A stretch of DNA of 64,000 nt from FEN-1219 sp039933105 (GTDB lineage Bacteria > Pseudomonadota > Gammaproteobacteria > Steroidobacterales > Rariloculaceae), in NCBI GenBank assembly GCA_039933105.1, contig JBDTOT010000021.1, positions 10,652 to 74,651 on the forward strand, written 5' to 3'. The translations under genes were made by a program, and so were the position numbers. Positions 25,743-34,330 of this stretch are shown in pieces (the stretch's first letter is position 1; each line of letters begins with the position of its first letter). The notes under the pieces were generated by a model. The model worked only from the letters and a program-made list of their open reading frames with translations, searched no databases and was not told the DNA's origin.

Positions 25743-25860
25743 TTCTCACCCCCATGACCGTGGTAGCGGCCATCCCGATAGGGCGAAGCCTATGACAGTT
25801 AAGCTGAACGTAAGCTTTATACCACGCGCGAGCGCATGCGCCGAGTGCACCCTAGGGTGT

Positions 25861-26721
25861 TTACCGGTCGAAGTTGCGTACGGATTTTTCGTTCTCGTTG
25901 CAGATGAACTCGATCAGCTCGGCGTCGGGGTACAGCTTTTGGTTCACTCGAACAGTGAAAGGGTGTGCGTAAGCTGTTGGATCTTCGATAGTTATATCGA
26001 TCTGTAACGCTCCGTAGTTCAGTCGTTTGAAGCGTTCCGTGAGCTTGCCTCGGCCGCTCAGCGGGCTGCCCTGAACATCGAGCCACACGTCGTCGCGAAA
26101 CCCCACGGTCTCGACCACCAGCGTGTCGCCCTCCCAGTGCCCCACCGAATACCCGTACCACCAGGGCTGCAGGTCGTCGCCAGGCGTGGGCAGGGGTCGG
26201 CCGTCGAGGAAGATTTGCCGAAGGCCCTGGTTGCCTTCGTACATGATCACGATCAACTTCGGCGTCTGCACTACCTTGCGCGGTTGCGGATGCAGGTGCA
26301 GCTGCGTCAGGCCCATCGGCAGGCAGTGCGCATCGGGATTGTTCTTCTGGTTGTTGGCCATGCGCTCGGCGCGCAGTTGAGCCGCCAGCGGCTGGTAGGG
26401 CAGGCCACCCGCAAGGCCGGCGCCCAGGCTCCAGAAGGTGGCCTGCGGCGGCCCGCCGTCTTTCGACTGCAGCGCCGCGAAGTCCGGGGTAAGGCCGCCA
26501 GGCCCGGTGCGTTCCCATACGCCCGATAAGTCCGGATGACCGTCCGCGGCGCGCGGCGTCGGCGCCTCGAGATTGACCTTGTGGTCGCGCGTACGCGGCT
26601 CACCACGTGCGGCGAACTCCGGCCACTGCGCACTCACCGGCAACGTCCAGAGAGCCAGCGCGCCGATCGCCAGCCAGGCGAGGCCGATGTGCCGCGCTCT
26701 GATTCCCCCTTCGATGCTCAC
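25861..26721 (-). CDS. Secreted DLSGxW-family protein of unknown function (286 aa)
   Basis: The product has a signal peptide ending near PVSAQWPEF. The family pattern follows: HPDLSGVW, CLPMGLTQLHLHPQPRKVVQ, LIVIMYEGNQGLRQIFLDGR, GYSVGHWEGDTLVVETVGF and a C-terminal ELIEFICNENEKS. Five other genes here (27154, 31380, 36200, 57662 and the C-terminal half of 53294) share the same order of motifs. No function is known to me. The GTG start overlaps the stop of the upstream DUF6152 gene by one base (TAGTG), so the two are coupled. It closely resembles the neighbouring 303-residue paralogue. Confidence 0.8.
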   Translation of the reverse strand: MSIEGGIRARHIGLAWLAIGALALWTLPVSAQWPEFAARGEPRTRDHKVNLEAPTPRAADGHPDLSGVWERTGPGGLTPDFAALQSKDGGPPQATFWSLGAGLAGGLPYQPLAAQLRAERMANNQKNNPDAHCLPMGLTQLHLHPQPRKVVQTPKLIVIMYEGNQGLRQIFLDGRPLPTPGDDLQPWWYGYSVGHWEGDTLVVETVGFRDDVWLDVQGSPLSGRGKLTERFKRLNYGALQIDITIEDPTAYAHPFTVRVNQKLYPDAELIEFICNENEKSVRNFDR

Positions 26722-27143
26722 TACTGCGCGGGCTTCGCAGCCTCGGGAGTCTCGTTATCGCCGGAGGAACCGGCGAACAGCTTCTTGCCATCTGCAAGGA
26801 CGACCGCGCTTGCATTGCCCACGTGCTCGTTGTTCTTCGCGCGGTGGCCGGTCACGGTCACAGTGTCACCGAGCTTCATCGAGTTGCGAGTCCAACCGCG
26901 GCGCATGAGGCCGTTCGGGCTCGCGAGCTCGAAATCCCAGTTGACCGTTGCGCCGGAATCGTCCTTCGCGTCGATATAGAACCGTGCGTGCGGATTGGCC
27001 CACTCGACCTTGGTGACGGTGCCCGTCACGGTAACCGGCAGATTGCGATCGAACTCGGCCGCGAACGAATGGTGAGCGGCAACGGGCCCTTGGGCGAGGA
27101 CTGAGCCGAAGGCGGCCACTGCGAATACCCAACGCGCTTTCAT
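26721..27143 (-). CDS. DUF6152-family exported protein with mature N-terminal His-His
   Basis: A 140-residue precursor. The signal peptide ends in GPVAA and the mature protein would begin HHSFAAEFD. The body has the DUF6152 pattern: VTVTGTVTKVEWANPHARFY, WDFELASPNGLMRRGW, GDTVTVTGHRAKNN. The fold looks like a small OB-type barrel. Known function is lacking. The N-terminal histidine and the NPH motif are the notable residues (see findings). The gene sits in the middle of a three-gene leftward operon with two DLSGxW-family proteins. Confidence 0.8.
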   Translation of the reverse strand: MKARWVFAVAAFGSVLAQGPVAAHHSFAAEFDRNLPVTVTGTVTKVEWANPHARFYIDAKDDSGATVNWDFELASPNGLMRRGWTRNSMKLGDTVTVTGHRAKNNEHVGNASAVVLADGKKLFAGSSGDNETPEAAKPAQ

Positions 27144-27153
27144 GACTTACTCC

Positions 27154-28065
27154 TCACTTATCGAAATGCTGCGACGATTTCTCGTTCTCGTTGCAGATGA
27201 ATTCGATCAGCTCTTGGTCCAGCATGATCTGATGACTGACTCGGACCGTGAAGGGCTTCGTATACGCCTTCGGGTCGTCCACCGTGACGTCGATTTCCAT
27301 GTGGCCGTAGTCCGGGCGACGCCAGCGTTCGGTCAGCTTACCCTTCTCCGTCAGCGGGCTGCCGAACACATCGAGCCATCCGTCTTCGCGGAACCCCACG
27401 GATTCCACGACCAGCGTATCGCCTTCCCAGTGGCCGACGGAGTAGCCGTACCACCAGGGCTGCAGATCCTCGTTGACCTTCGGTAGCGGGCGGCCGTCCG
27501 TAAAGATCTGGCGCAATCCCTGATTGCCTTCGTACATGATCACGATCAGCTTCGGCGTCTGCACGATCTTGCGCGGCTGCGGATGGCCGTGGAGTTGCAT
27601 GAAGCCCATGGGTAGGCAATGCGCGTCGGGGTTGTCCTTTTGATTGTCGGCCATGCGCTGCTTGCGAAGCTCGGCCGCCCAGGGTTGATAAGGCGCCCCG
27701 CCGGGAATGTTCGCGCCGATATCGAAGAACGTTGCGCGCGGCGGCGCCTTCGGATCATCCGGCGGTTTGCTCGGCGTGAGCCCGAGCTGATTGTCGGCGC
27801 CGCCACCGGACGTGTCCTGAAGCGATCGCGAAGGGCTCGCTTGGCCAGGCGGCGGCGCCGCCGCGATCGAGTTGAAGTAAATCTCCCAGCTTCCGGTGAG
27901 ATCCGGATGGCCGTCTGCGGTGCGCGGCGTCCGCGCTTTTAGGTTGGGCGTGCCATCGGCATTCTTCGGCACATTTTGTGTGGGGTATTCGGGCCACTGC
28001 GCGCTCGCTTGCGTAGCTAGTGTCGCAAGACCTGCGGCGACGAACGTGGCGGTAAGCCGGTTCAC
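27154..28065 (-). CDS. Secreted DLSGxW-family protein of unknown function (303 aa)
   Basis: The precursor has a signal peptide ending near ASAQWPEYP and the family motifs HPDLTGSW, CLPMGFMQLHGHPQPRKIVQ, MYEGNQGLRQIFTDGR, SVGHWEGDTLVVESVGF and ELIEFICNENEKS. It is very similar to the 286-residue paralogue downstream, suggesting tandem duplication around the DUF6152 gene. The start is a GTG without a strong ribosome-binding site, so the N-terminus is somewhat uncertain. Function unknown. Confidence 0.8.
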   Translation of the reverse strand: MNRLTATFVAAGLATLATQASAQWPEYPTQNVPKNADGTPNLKARTPRTADGHPDLTGSWEIYFNSIAAAPPPGQASPSRSLQDTSGGGADNQLGLTPSKPPDDPKAPPRATFFDIGANIPGGAPYQPWAAELRKQRMADNQKDNPDAHCLPMGFMQLHGHPQPRKIVQTPKLIVIMYEGNQGLRQIFTDGRPLPKVNEDLQPWWYGYSVGHWEGDTLVVESVGFREDGWLDVFGSPLTEKGKLTERWRRPDYGHMEIDVTVDDPKAYTKPFTVRVSHQIMLDQELIEFICNENEKSSQHFDK

Positions 28066-28236
28066 TATTATGTTCCGTACCCTGCGAGGCGAAGGCGAGA
28101 AAATACCGTATTCGGACGCGCCAGCAAAGCTCGAAACGCAGGAGGGTCGTTATTCTTCTCAATTAGGCCAGGACTGTGGAAAATGCTACGCTCGTCTGAG
28201 TAGGCTGCAGAAGACAGCCGGCCTGGGGAGGCACTC

Positions 28237-29634
28237 GTGTATAGCGATCCGCGTGACATCATTTCGAAGTCGCCGATGACCTGGATGCAGATCATCATCA
28301 TCGCGATCACCATCGGTTTGAACGGTCTCGACGGCTTCGACGTGCTGTCCATCAGTTACGCCTCGCCCGGCATCATGCAGGAGTGGGGCATCGATCGCGG
28401 CGTCCTCGGGCTCGTGCTCGTGGCCGAGTTGGTGGGCATGGCGTTCGGCTCGATCTTCCTCGGAGGTGTCGCCGACAAGATCGGTCGGCGCCCATTGATG
28501 CTGGGCTGCCTCGTCTTGATGGCGGTCGGCATGATCATGGTCACGACCATCGACAAAACCATGGCCAACGGCCTCGCCATGCTGTCGGCCTGGCGTGTCG
28601 TCACCGGACTTGGCATCGGCGGCATGCTGGCCGCCGTCAACGCCGTCGCGGCCGAGTTCTCGAACGCGAAGAACAAGCACCTCAGCGTCTCGCTGATGTC
28701 GATCGGGTATCCCGCCGTCGGCGCCGTCGGTGGCGTCGTCGCCTCGTGGCTGCTTCGCTCCCACGACTGGCGCGCCGTATTCTATTTCGGCTGCACGACG
28801 ACTGTAGTGTTCCTGCCCGTCGTCTTTTTCCTGATTCCCGAGTCCGTGCATTGGCTTGCGCGTAAGCAGCCAGCCGGCGCGCTCGAGAAGATCAACCGTG
28901 CGATGAAGCTGATCGGGCAGCCGACCGTGGCGGCTCTGCCAGCGGTATCGGAAGAAACCCGCAAACGCTCGGTCACGGATATTTTCCGGCCCGGGCTCAT
29001 TGCGACCACGATCGTTTGCGCGGCCGCGTACTTCCTGCACATCACGACGTTCTACTACATCCTGAAGTGGGTCCCCGTCATCGTCGTGCAGCTCGGCTTC
29101 CAGGCGTCGACTGCCGGCAACGTACTGACGTGGTACATGGCTGGTGGCGCGACCGGCGGTGCCGTGCTCGGCTTCCTGACGATTCGCTATGGCGTCAAAG
29201 GCCTGACGATGGCCGTGCTCGCGTTATCGACCGTGCTGGTCATGATCTTCGGCCAGGTCGCCCAGCCGCCTGCCGATCTCGGCAGTCTCGAGCTCGTATG
29301 CTTCTTCGCGGGGTTCTTCACGAACGCCGGCATCGTGGGCTTGTACGCGATCTTCGCCCACGCGTATCCGACGCATGTGCGGGCTACGGGAACCGGGTTC
29401 GCGATCGGCGTTGGCCGTGGCGGCTCCGTACTAGCGCCCGCAGTTGCCGGTTTCTTGTTCCAGGGCGGCTACGGCGTCCCCGCGATTTCGATCGTCATGG
29501 CACTCGGCTCGCTCCTCGGAGCCGGCGTATTGACGTTCCTGAAGCTGAGCCCGGACGCGCCCGAAGCCGAGCCCACCGAGAAGTCCTCTGCAGCCGCGAG
29601 CAATCTCGGCAGCGCGGTCGTTCACGGCCGCTGA
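28237..29634 (+). CDS. MFS transporter, aromatic acid:H+ symporter (AAHS) type
   Basis: The 465-residue transporter has 12 membrane segments. Its first helix contains GLNGLDGFDVLSISYASP, matching the DGxD motif of the AAHS (PcaK/BenK) group. The MFS loop motif is GGVADKIGRRPLML. The C-terminal half contains YPTHVRATGTGFAIGVGRGGS. It probably imports an aromatic or related acid by proton symport. The GTG start follows a GGGAGG ribosome-binding site. Two DUF6644-like membrane protein genes follow at 12 and 14 bases, so all three appear to be one operon. Confidence 0.9.
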   Translation: MYSDPRDIISKSPMTWMQIIIIAITIGLNGLDGFDVLSISYASPGIMQEWGIDRGVLGLVLVAELVGMAFGSIFLGGVADKIGRRPLMLGCLVLMAVGMIMVTTIDKTMANGLAMLSAWRVVTGLGIGGMLAAVNAVAAEFSNAKNKHLSVSLMSIGYPAVGAVGGVVASWLLRSHDWRAVFYFGCTTTVVFLPVVFFLIPESVHWLARKQPAGALEKINRAMKLIGQPTVAALPAVSEETRKRSVTDIFRPGLIATTIVCAAAYFLHITTFYYILKWVPVIVVQLGFQASTAGNVLTWYMAGGATGGAVLGFLTIRYGVKGLTMAVLALSTVLVMIFGQVAQPPADLGSLELVCFFAGFFTNAGIVGLYAIFAHAYPTHVRATGTGFAIGVGRGGSVLAPAVAGFLFQGGYGVPAISIVMALGSLLGAGVLTFLKLSPDAPEAEPTEKSSAAASNLGSAVVHGR

Positions 29635-29646
29635 TAGGAAATTCCG

Positions 29647-30144
29647 ATGATCGAAGCTATTCAGAATAGCGCCTACGCTACGTGGGTGCGTGAGTCACCC
29701 TCGTTCTGGGCGTACACGTGGATTCTTTCGCTGCACGCCATGGGTCTCGCCATCGTCGTGGGCATCAATTCGATCGTGGCATTGCGCCTGCTCGGCTTTA
29801 CGCCGGAGATCAAGATCAACTCGCTGCGCAAGCTGCTTCCGTGGATGTATCTCGGCTTCACGATCAATGCGTTCTCCGGCCTGTCGTTGCTCGCGGCGAA
29901 CGCCCAAAATGATCTGCACAATTGGATGTTCTTCGTGAAGCTCTCGATGATCGCGCTCGCGATGGTCAACCTCGAGTTCACTAAGGCCAACGTGTTCAAC
30001 GATCCTGCCGTCATCAACAACACCGGCGTGCCAGCGAGCGCCAAGAAATTCGCGTTGCTGTCGCTGCTCTTCTGGTCGCTCGCGATTTGCGCCGGTCGCC
30101 TCACGGAATACCCCGCGTTCGTGCAAGCCTGGTTCGGTTTCTGA
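29647..30144 (+). CDS. DUF6644-like four-helix membrane protein (165 aa)
   Basis: A small polytopic membrane protein with about four hydrophobic helices. Two histidines stand out: one in the first helix (WILSLHAMGLAIVVG) and one in NDLHNWMFFVKLSMIAL at the start of the third. The paralogue that follows keeps both. I assign it to the DUF6644-like group from its overall pattern. It may bind heme b between the two histidines, but this is inference. It is translated from the same transcript as the MFS gene. Confidence 0.75.
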   Translation: MIEAIQNSAYATWVRESPSFWAYTWILSLHAMGLAIVVGINSIVALRLLGFTPEIKINSLRKLLPWMYLGFTINAFSGLSLLAANAQNDLHNWMFFVKLSMIALAMVNLEFTKANVFNDPAVINNTGVPASAKKFALLSLLFWSLAICAGRLTEYPAFVQAWFGF

Positions 30145-30158
30145 TGGGAAGCTGAGAG

Positions 30159-30680
30159 ATGGAACAGACGTTCATACGGATTCTGCTGAGCACCGGCGTC
30201 GACAACTACGTGGCTACGCACGACTGGGTGTGGCCGGTGTGCGAGATCATCCATTTCTTCGGCATGTTCATGCTGATAGGCAGCGTCGGTCTCGTTGACC
30301 TTCGCATTCTCGGCGTCGCCAAGGGCATTCCCATCAAGTCGCTGGAGCGTTACGTGCCGCTCGGCGTCATTGGCTTGGCGCTGAATCTGACGACGGGGCT
30401 TATTTTCGTAGGTGGCAACCCGGTGGGCGGGCCGCAGGAGTACCTGCACAACCTCGCGTTCCAGATCAAAATGGCGTTGATCCTGATCGCAGGATTGAAC
30501 GTCATCGCGTTCTACGTCTTCGGCATTGCACGCGCCGCCGACGCCACGCCGGCCGAGGGCGACGCGCCCATGAGCGCAAAGTTCGTCGCGGGGTTGTCGC
30601 TGCTGCTCTGGTTCTCGGTCATCCTGTTCGGCCGCTACATCATGTACAACGACACGCTGTTGAACGTGCTCGGTCTCTGA
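30159..30680 (+). CDS. DUF6644-like four-helix membrane protein (173 aa), paralogue
   Basis: It resembles the preceding gene product in length, hydrophobic layout and histidine positions: PVCEIIHFFGMFMLIGS in helix one and QEYLHNLAFQIKMALIL before helix three. The pair may form a heterodimer. The ribosome-binding site is GGGAAGCTGAGAG. The function is unknown. A GIY-YIG gene follows on the same strand after about 80 bases. Confidence 0.75.
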   Translation: MEQTFIRILLSTGVDNYVATHDWVWPVCEIIHFFGMFMLIGSVGLVDLRILGVAKGIPIKSLERYVPLGVIGLALNLTTGLIFVGGNPVGGPQEYLHNLAFQIKMALILIAGLNVIAFYVFGIARAADATPAEGDAPMSAKFVAGLSLLLWFSVILFGRYIMYNDTLLNVLGL

Positions 30681-30759
30681 CCACACTCGGCGCCGCTAGC
30701 TTGCGATACTACCGATACCGGCCACCTCTGCGTGGCCGGTGTCGTTTCTGACTTCCGGA

Positions 30760-31008
30760 ATGTGGTACGTCTACATCGTTCGCTGTGCCGATCGCACTCT
30801 GTACACGGGCGTGGCTCGCGACTTGAGCGCACGGCTTGCGGCTCACAACGAGGGGCGCGGCGCGAAGTACACGCGAGCGCGCCTGCCCGTGAAGCTGATT
30901 TACCAGGAGACGGCCGAGAATCGCAGCGCCGCGCAGCGCCGCGAGCACGCGATCAAACGTTTGTCGCGGACCGAAAAGCGCGCGCTCGCGAAGCGCGGGG
31001 CTAGTTGA
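30760..31008 (+). CDS. GIY-YIG nuclease-domain protein (UPF0213/YhbQ type)
   Basis: The 82-residue protein starts MWYVYIVRCADRTLYTGVAR, matching the GIY-YIG strand order, with the conserved Arg/Lys block GRGAKYTRAR and a C-terminal AIKRLSRTEKRAL. Small UPF0213 members of this type are thought to be structure-specific nucleases in DNA repair or RNA processing. An in-frame GTG at 30739 would add 7 residues. Its end overlaps the end of the convergent DUF6152 gene by 8 bases. Confidence 0.88.
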   Translation: MWYVYIVRCADRTLYTGVARDLSARLAAHNEGRGAKYTRARLPVKLIYQETAENRSAAQRREHAIKRLSRTEKRALAKRGAS

Positions 31009-31375
31009 TGACGGAGAATTTCTGTCCGTCGGGCAGAATGACGGCCTTCAAGAAGAACTCGGCCGGATTGTCGCGGCGCGGTGCGCCAATCGCTTTGATT
31101 TTCTTGCCGGGCGCGATGTCGTCCGGATTCAATCCGAGGTGGACGATCATGTTGGCGGGCGCGCCTTCGACGAAGTTGATCGTCGCCTTCGACCCGTCCG
31201 CTTTCGTCTCTACGAGCGTCATGGCCATGTGTGGATTGCGTAGCTTCACTACGCCCACGAGGCCCTCGAACTCGATGTTCTGCGTCATGTCGTAGATGGC
31301 GAACGAGTGGTGTGCGGCAGCCGTCAGCGCCGTCAGCGCGCACACTGCCGCGATCAGTGCGAAGCGTTTGCTCAT
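31001..31375 (-). CDS. DUF6152-family exported protein with mature N-terminal His-His
   Basis: A 124-residue precursor with the signal ending TALTAAA, so that the mature chain begins HHSFAIYDMTQ. The body keeps VVKLRNPHMAMTLVE, NFVEGAPANMIVHLGL and PGKKIKAIG. It lies 4 bases after the DLSGxW-family gene (31380-32132) on the same strand, making a second DUF6152/DLSGxW pair. Function unknown. Confidence 0.8.
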   Translation of the reverse strand: MSKRFALIAAVCALTALTAAAHHSFAIYDMTQNIEFEGLVGVVKLRNPHMAMTLVETKADGSKATINFVEGAPANMIVHLGLNPDDIAPGKKIKAIGAPRRDNPAEFFLKAVILPDGQKFSVIN

Positions 31376-31379
31376 GCGT

Positions 31380-32132
31380 TCAGCGTCCTGTGCTCGGCAG
31401 TGCGTCGAGATCGGGCAGCGTGAGGCCGCGCTGGCTCAAGTAGTCTTCCCACAGCGTGTCCGTGCACGTGTACTCGAGCAGGTTCAAGTCGGGCCGCGAC
31501 TGCAACGTCGCCGTGATCTTGATCGGCTCCGTATAAACCTTCGGATCGGTTAGCACGATCTGGTTGACGAGGAATTTCTGCTTCTCGCCTTTGACGTCGC
31601 GTTCCTCGAGGTGCAAGCGCTCGACGACCTGGGCGTCGGAAGACGTCGCCATCCTCGTCATGTACGGATAGGGTTTCAGGTTCGTGGTTTCCACGACCAA
31701 TGTGTCGCCATCCCAATGCGCGACCGACAGGCCCATGGCGGAAGGCAGCACCGGCTTCGGCGGATTGTGGTCGGCCATGTAGATCTTGCGGTACATGCCA
31801 TAGCCTTCCCAGTAGATCGACACGTCTTGCGGCCGCTGTTGGATCTCTACCGTGAACGGCGCGCCCCACACCGCGCGCGGCATGCCGGGCCAGATACAAA
31901 AACGACCAGGGTCGTCGTCCAGCGTGAAGTGACTCTCGTACTCCATCGCGAGCTTCTTGGCCGCCGGCGTGTAGGGCAACTGCTGCGGCGTCTGGCTGCG
32001 ACCGCCGCCGGGGAAGTACAAACCGCTGAAGTCGGGATGAGCGCCGCGCGCCGGCTGCGCGAGAACGGCGTGCGGTGCAGCAGCGAGAACAACGGCGGTT
32101 GCGGCGACGAGACCAGCGACGGAGTTGCGCAT
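31380..32132 (-). CDS. Secreted DLSGxW-family protein, short divergent form (250 aa)
   Basis: The signal peptide ends near AVLAQPARG and is followed by HPDFSGLY, CIWPGMPRAVWG, YWEGYGMYRKIYMAD, LSVAHWDGDTLVVETTNL and a C-terminal NLLEYTCTD. It follows the same motif order as its longer paralogues but is shorter in the first half. It precedes the DUF6152 gene by 4 bases and probably shares its transcript. Function unknown. Confidence 0.75.
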   Translation of the reverse strand: MRNSVAGLVAATAVVLAAAPHAVLAQPARGAHPDFSGLYFPGGGRSQTPQQLPYTPAAKKLAMEYESHFTLDDDPGRFCIWPGMPRAVWGAPFTVEIQQRPQDVSIYWEGYGMYRKIYMADHNPPKPVLPSAMGLSVAHWDGDTLVVETTNLKPYPYMTRMATSSDAQVVERLHLEERDVKGEKQKFLVNQIVLTDPKVYTEPIKITATLQSRPDLNLLEYTCTDTLWEDYLSQRGLTLPDLDALPSTGR

Positions 32133-32190
32133 GAGTACGGTGCACCTGCAGAAGAGTGGTGGCTATCGTACCGCCCAACGCGAGTTACGC

Positions 32191-34320
32191 TCAATTCTTC
32201 GGCAGCACGAACACCCAGATCGCGGCGCCCTTGTCGGGCGGGTTCTGTAGCTCGGGCACGAGCGCGGCGTAGCTTGCGGCGTGGAAACCGCCTTCGCCCG
32301 TGACGATCGCCACGTACTGCTGTCCGTCCAAGCTGTACGTCATCGGGCTCGAGCTCGACACATCGTTCAAACGTTGTTCCCAGAGCTGTTTGCCATTGCT
32401 GGTGTCGTAGGCGCGCAGATATCGATCAAGCGAGCCCGCGAACACGATTCCGCCGGCGGTTGCAAGCACGCCCGAGCTCTGTGGCGCGCGTTGCCGCGTT
32501 TGCCACACGACCTGGCGCTTGCCGAGATCGATTGCTTGCAGCCGGCCGTATTTGCCATCGCTGCCCGGAATCGGCCGGATGCCCCAGTTCATGCCCGAAG
32601 ACAGTCCGCCACCGCCACCGCCGCCTGGCACCGGAAACATGTCCATGCACGCTTCGTTGAGCGGCACGATCAGGATTTGCGATGCAGCATCGTAAGAGGC
32701 GGGCTGGAAATTTTTCGCGCCGGCGCCATGCGGGCACACGAGTTTGAGCTTGCCGTCGCCCGGCATGACGTCCGGGTTGATCGTCTTGGCGCCGGTTTCC
32801 GGGTTGATTGCAGTGACGATGTTCTGCAGACCCAAGTCGTGCGCGAACACGAACTGGCCCGTTGCGGCGTCGATCGCCTCGTAGATGCCGATCTTGCCGG
32901 ACGACAGTGTGACCGTGCGGCGTCCGCCGAGCGACGGGAGTTTCACGAGCTGCGTCTCGAACGACCAGTCGAGATCCCATTGGTCGTTCGGCAGATGCTG
33001 GAACGCCCATGCGAGGCGGCCCGTTTTCGCGTCGATCGCGAGCGTCGAATCCGTGTACAGCGCCGCGTTGCTGACGCCGGGCCGTGCGTCGAGCAAGGGC
33101 CCGGTGTCGTACGTATTGCCGGTGCCGAAGTACGCAAGGCCAAGGTCCGGGTCGTACGCCCCGGTGTTCCATACCGACGCGCCGCTGCGTCGCTCGACGG
33201 GCACGCCGTTCCAGCTGTCGCCGCCCGGAGTGCCAGGCTGCGCGATCGTGTGCACGCGCCACTCGACCGCGCCCGTTTCCGCGTTCACGCCGACGATCTG
33301 CGGGCCGCCGAGCGCGGCGCCGACGCCCGTGCCTGTCGTGCCGATCATGACCTTGCCGCCAGCGACGAGCGGGCCGGCCGAGATGCTCTCGCGACGTGTG
33401 AAGTCCGCGATCTTCGTGTCCCACACGAGCTTGCCAGTCCGCGCGTCGAGCGCAATCAGATGCGCGTCGGAGGTGCCGATGTAGACGTTGTTCTCATACA
33501 GCGCGATGCCGCGTTTGTGGTTCGGCCGTGCGCCGGACTCGAGCGAATACGTGTAGTGCCACAGCAGATCGCCCGTGCGTGCGTCGAGCGCCTGTAGCTG
33601 ATCGCCGAAGCCGAACGCGAATAGGACGCCGTCGTGCATCAGAGGCACGGACTCGTTGGAGCCGGGCGGCAGTGACCACGTCCATGCGACGCGCAGCTGC
33701 GAGACGTTGCGCTTGTCGATCTGCTTCAGCGGGCTGAACCCGTGCGTGTCGTACGTGCGGCGCCATGCGAGCCACTCGGTTGCAGGTGGATTGCGTAACT
33801 GCTCATCCGTCACCGGGGTGTAGTGCGCGAGCGCACTTGGCTTGTCGACGGGTGGTTGCGCGAGATAGGGCGAGAACGCCATGAAGCTGAACCCACCGGC
33901 CGGAACCCACATCCGTGCGAGCTCGTTCACGTTGGCGCTCAGCTCGCGCTCGCCGGGCACGATGTCGTTCTGCTGCAGCAAGTACGCCATGATCGCGGCG
34001 TAGGCATCGGGCTCGAGCGAGCCCGGCGCCGTCACCGGCATGCGAGTGCGCATGACCTTGAATAGTCCGTCGGCCGTCTTGCCGCCGTACTTAGCGATGA
34101 ATTCGGCACCCTTCAGCGGCGGGCCGAGCGGGCCATCGTTCAAGTTTGCGCCGTGGCAGGGTAGGCAGTCGGGCTCGTATGCCGCTTTGCCGCGCTGCGC
34201 TTGCGCGGCCGTATAGGTCAACGCGATTTCCTGGGCGCCCGCCACGTACGAATAGAGCGCAGCCATGGCGACGAGCATCGCAGTTACGTGGCGCTCGAGC
34301 TTCGATGGCGTACGAATCAT
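32191..34320 (-). CDS. Periplasmic PQQ quinoprotein with N-terminal cytochrome c domain
   Basis: The 709-residue precursor has a signal peptide, then a cytochrome c domain with heme motif CLPCH at residues 52-56 (PDCLPCHGANLNDG). A long PQQ-type eight-bladed propeller follows, with WLAWRRTYDTHGFSPLKQID, repeated LDARTGxLxW blades and a WDLD motif near the catalytic position. Quinohemoprotein alcohol dehydrogenases usually carry the cytochrome at the C-terminus, so the order is reversed here. It should oxidise an alcohol or similar substrate and pass electrons to its heme. Ends about 58 bases from the DLSGxW gene on the same strand. Confidence 0.85.
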   Translation of the reverse strand: MIRTPSKLERHVTAMLVAMAALYSYVAGAQEIALTYTAAQAQRGKAAYEPDCLPCHGANLNDGPLGPPLKGAEFIAKYGGKTADGLFKVMRTRMPVTAPGSLEPDAYAAIMAYLLQQNDIVPGERELSANVNELARMWVPAGGFSFMAFSPYLAQPPVDKPSALAHYTPVTDEQLRNPPATEWLAWRRTYDTHGFSPLKQIDKRNVSQLRVAWTWSLPPGSNESVPLMHDGVLFAFGFGDQLQALDARTGDLLWHYTYSLESGARPNHKRGIALYENNVYIGTSDAHLIALDARTGKLVWDTKIADFTRRESISAGPLVAGGKVMIGTTGTGVGAALGGPQIVGVNAETGAVEWRVHTIAQPGTPGGDSWNGVPVERRSGASVWNTGAYDPDLGLAYFGTGNTYDTGPLLDARPGVSNAALYTDSTLAIDAKTGRLAWAFQHLPNDQWDLDWSFETQLVKLPSLGGRRTVTLSSGKIGIYEAIDAATGQFVFAHDLGLQNIVTAINPETGAKTINPDVMPGDGKLKLVCPHGAGAKNFQPASYDAASQILIVPLNEACMDMFPVPGGGGGGGLSSGMNWGIRPIPGSDGKYGRLQAIDLGKRQVVWQTRQRAPQSSGVLATAGGIVFAGSLDRYLRAYDTSNGKQLWEQRLNDVSSSSPMTYSLDGQQYVAIVTGEGGFHAASYAALVPELQNPPDKGAAIWVFVLPKN

Positions 34321-34330
34321 CGGCGGCTCG

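Noticed and set aside
32281..33597. Rightward frame of 438 codons opposite the cytochrome c-PQQ gene
   Set aside because: Shadow of the leftward gene; Arg/Ala-rich with no motifs.
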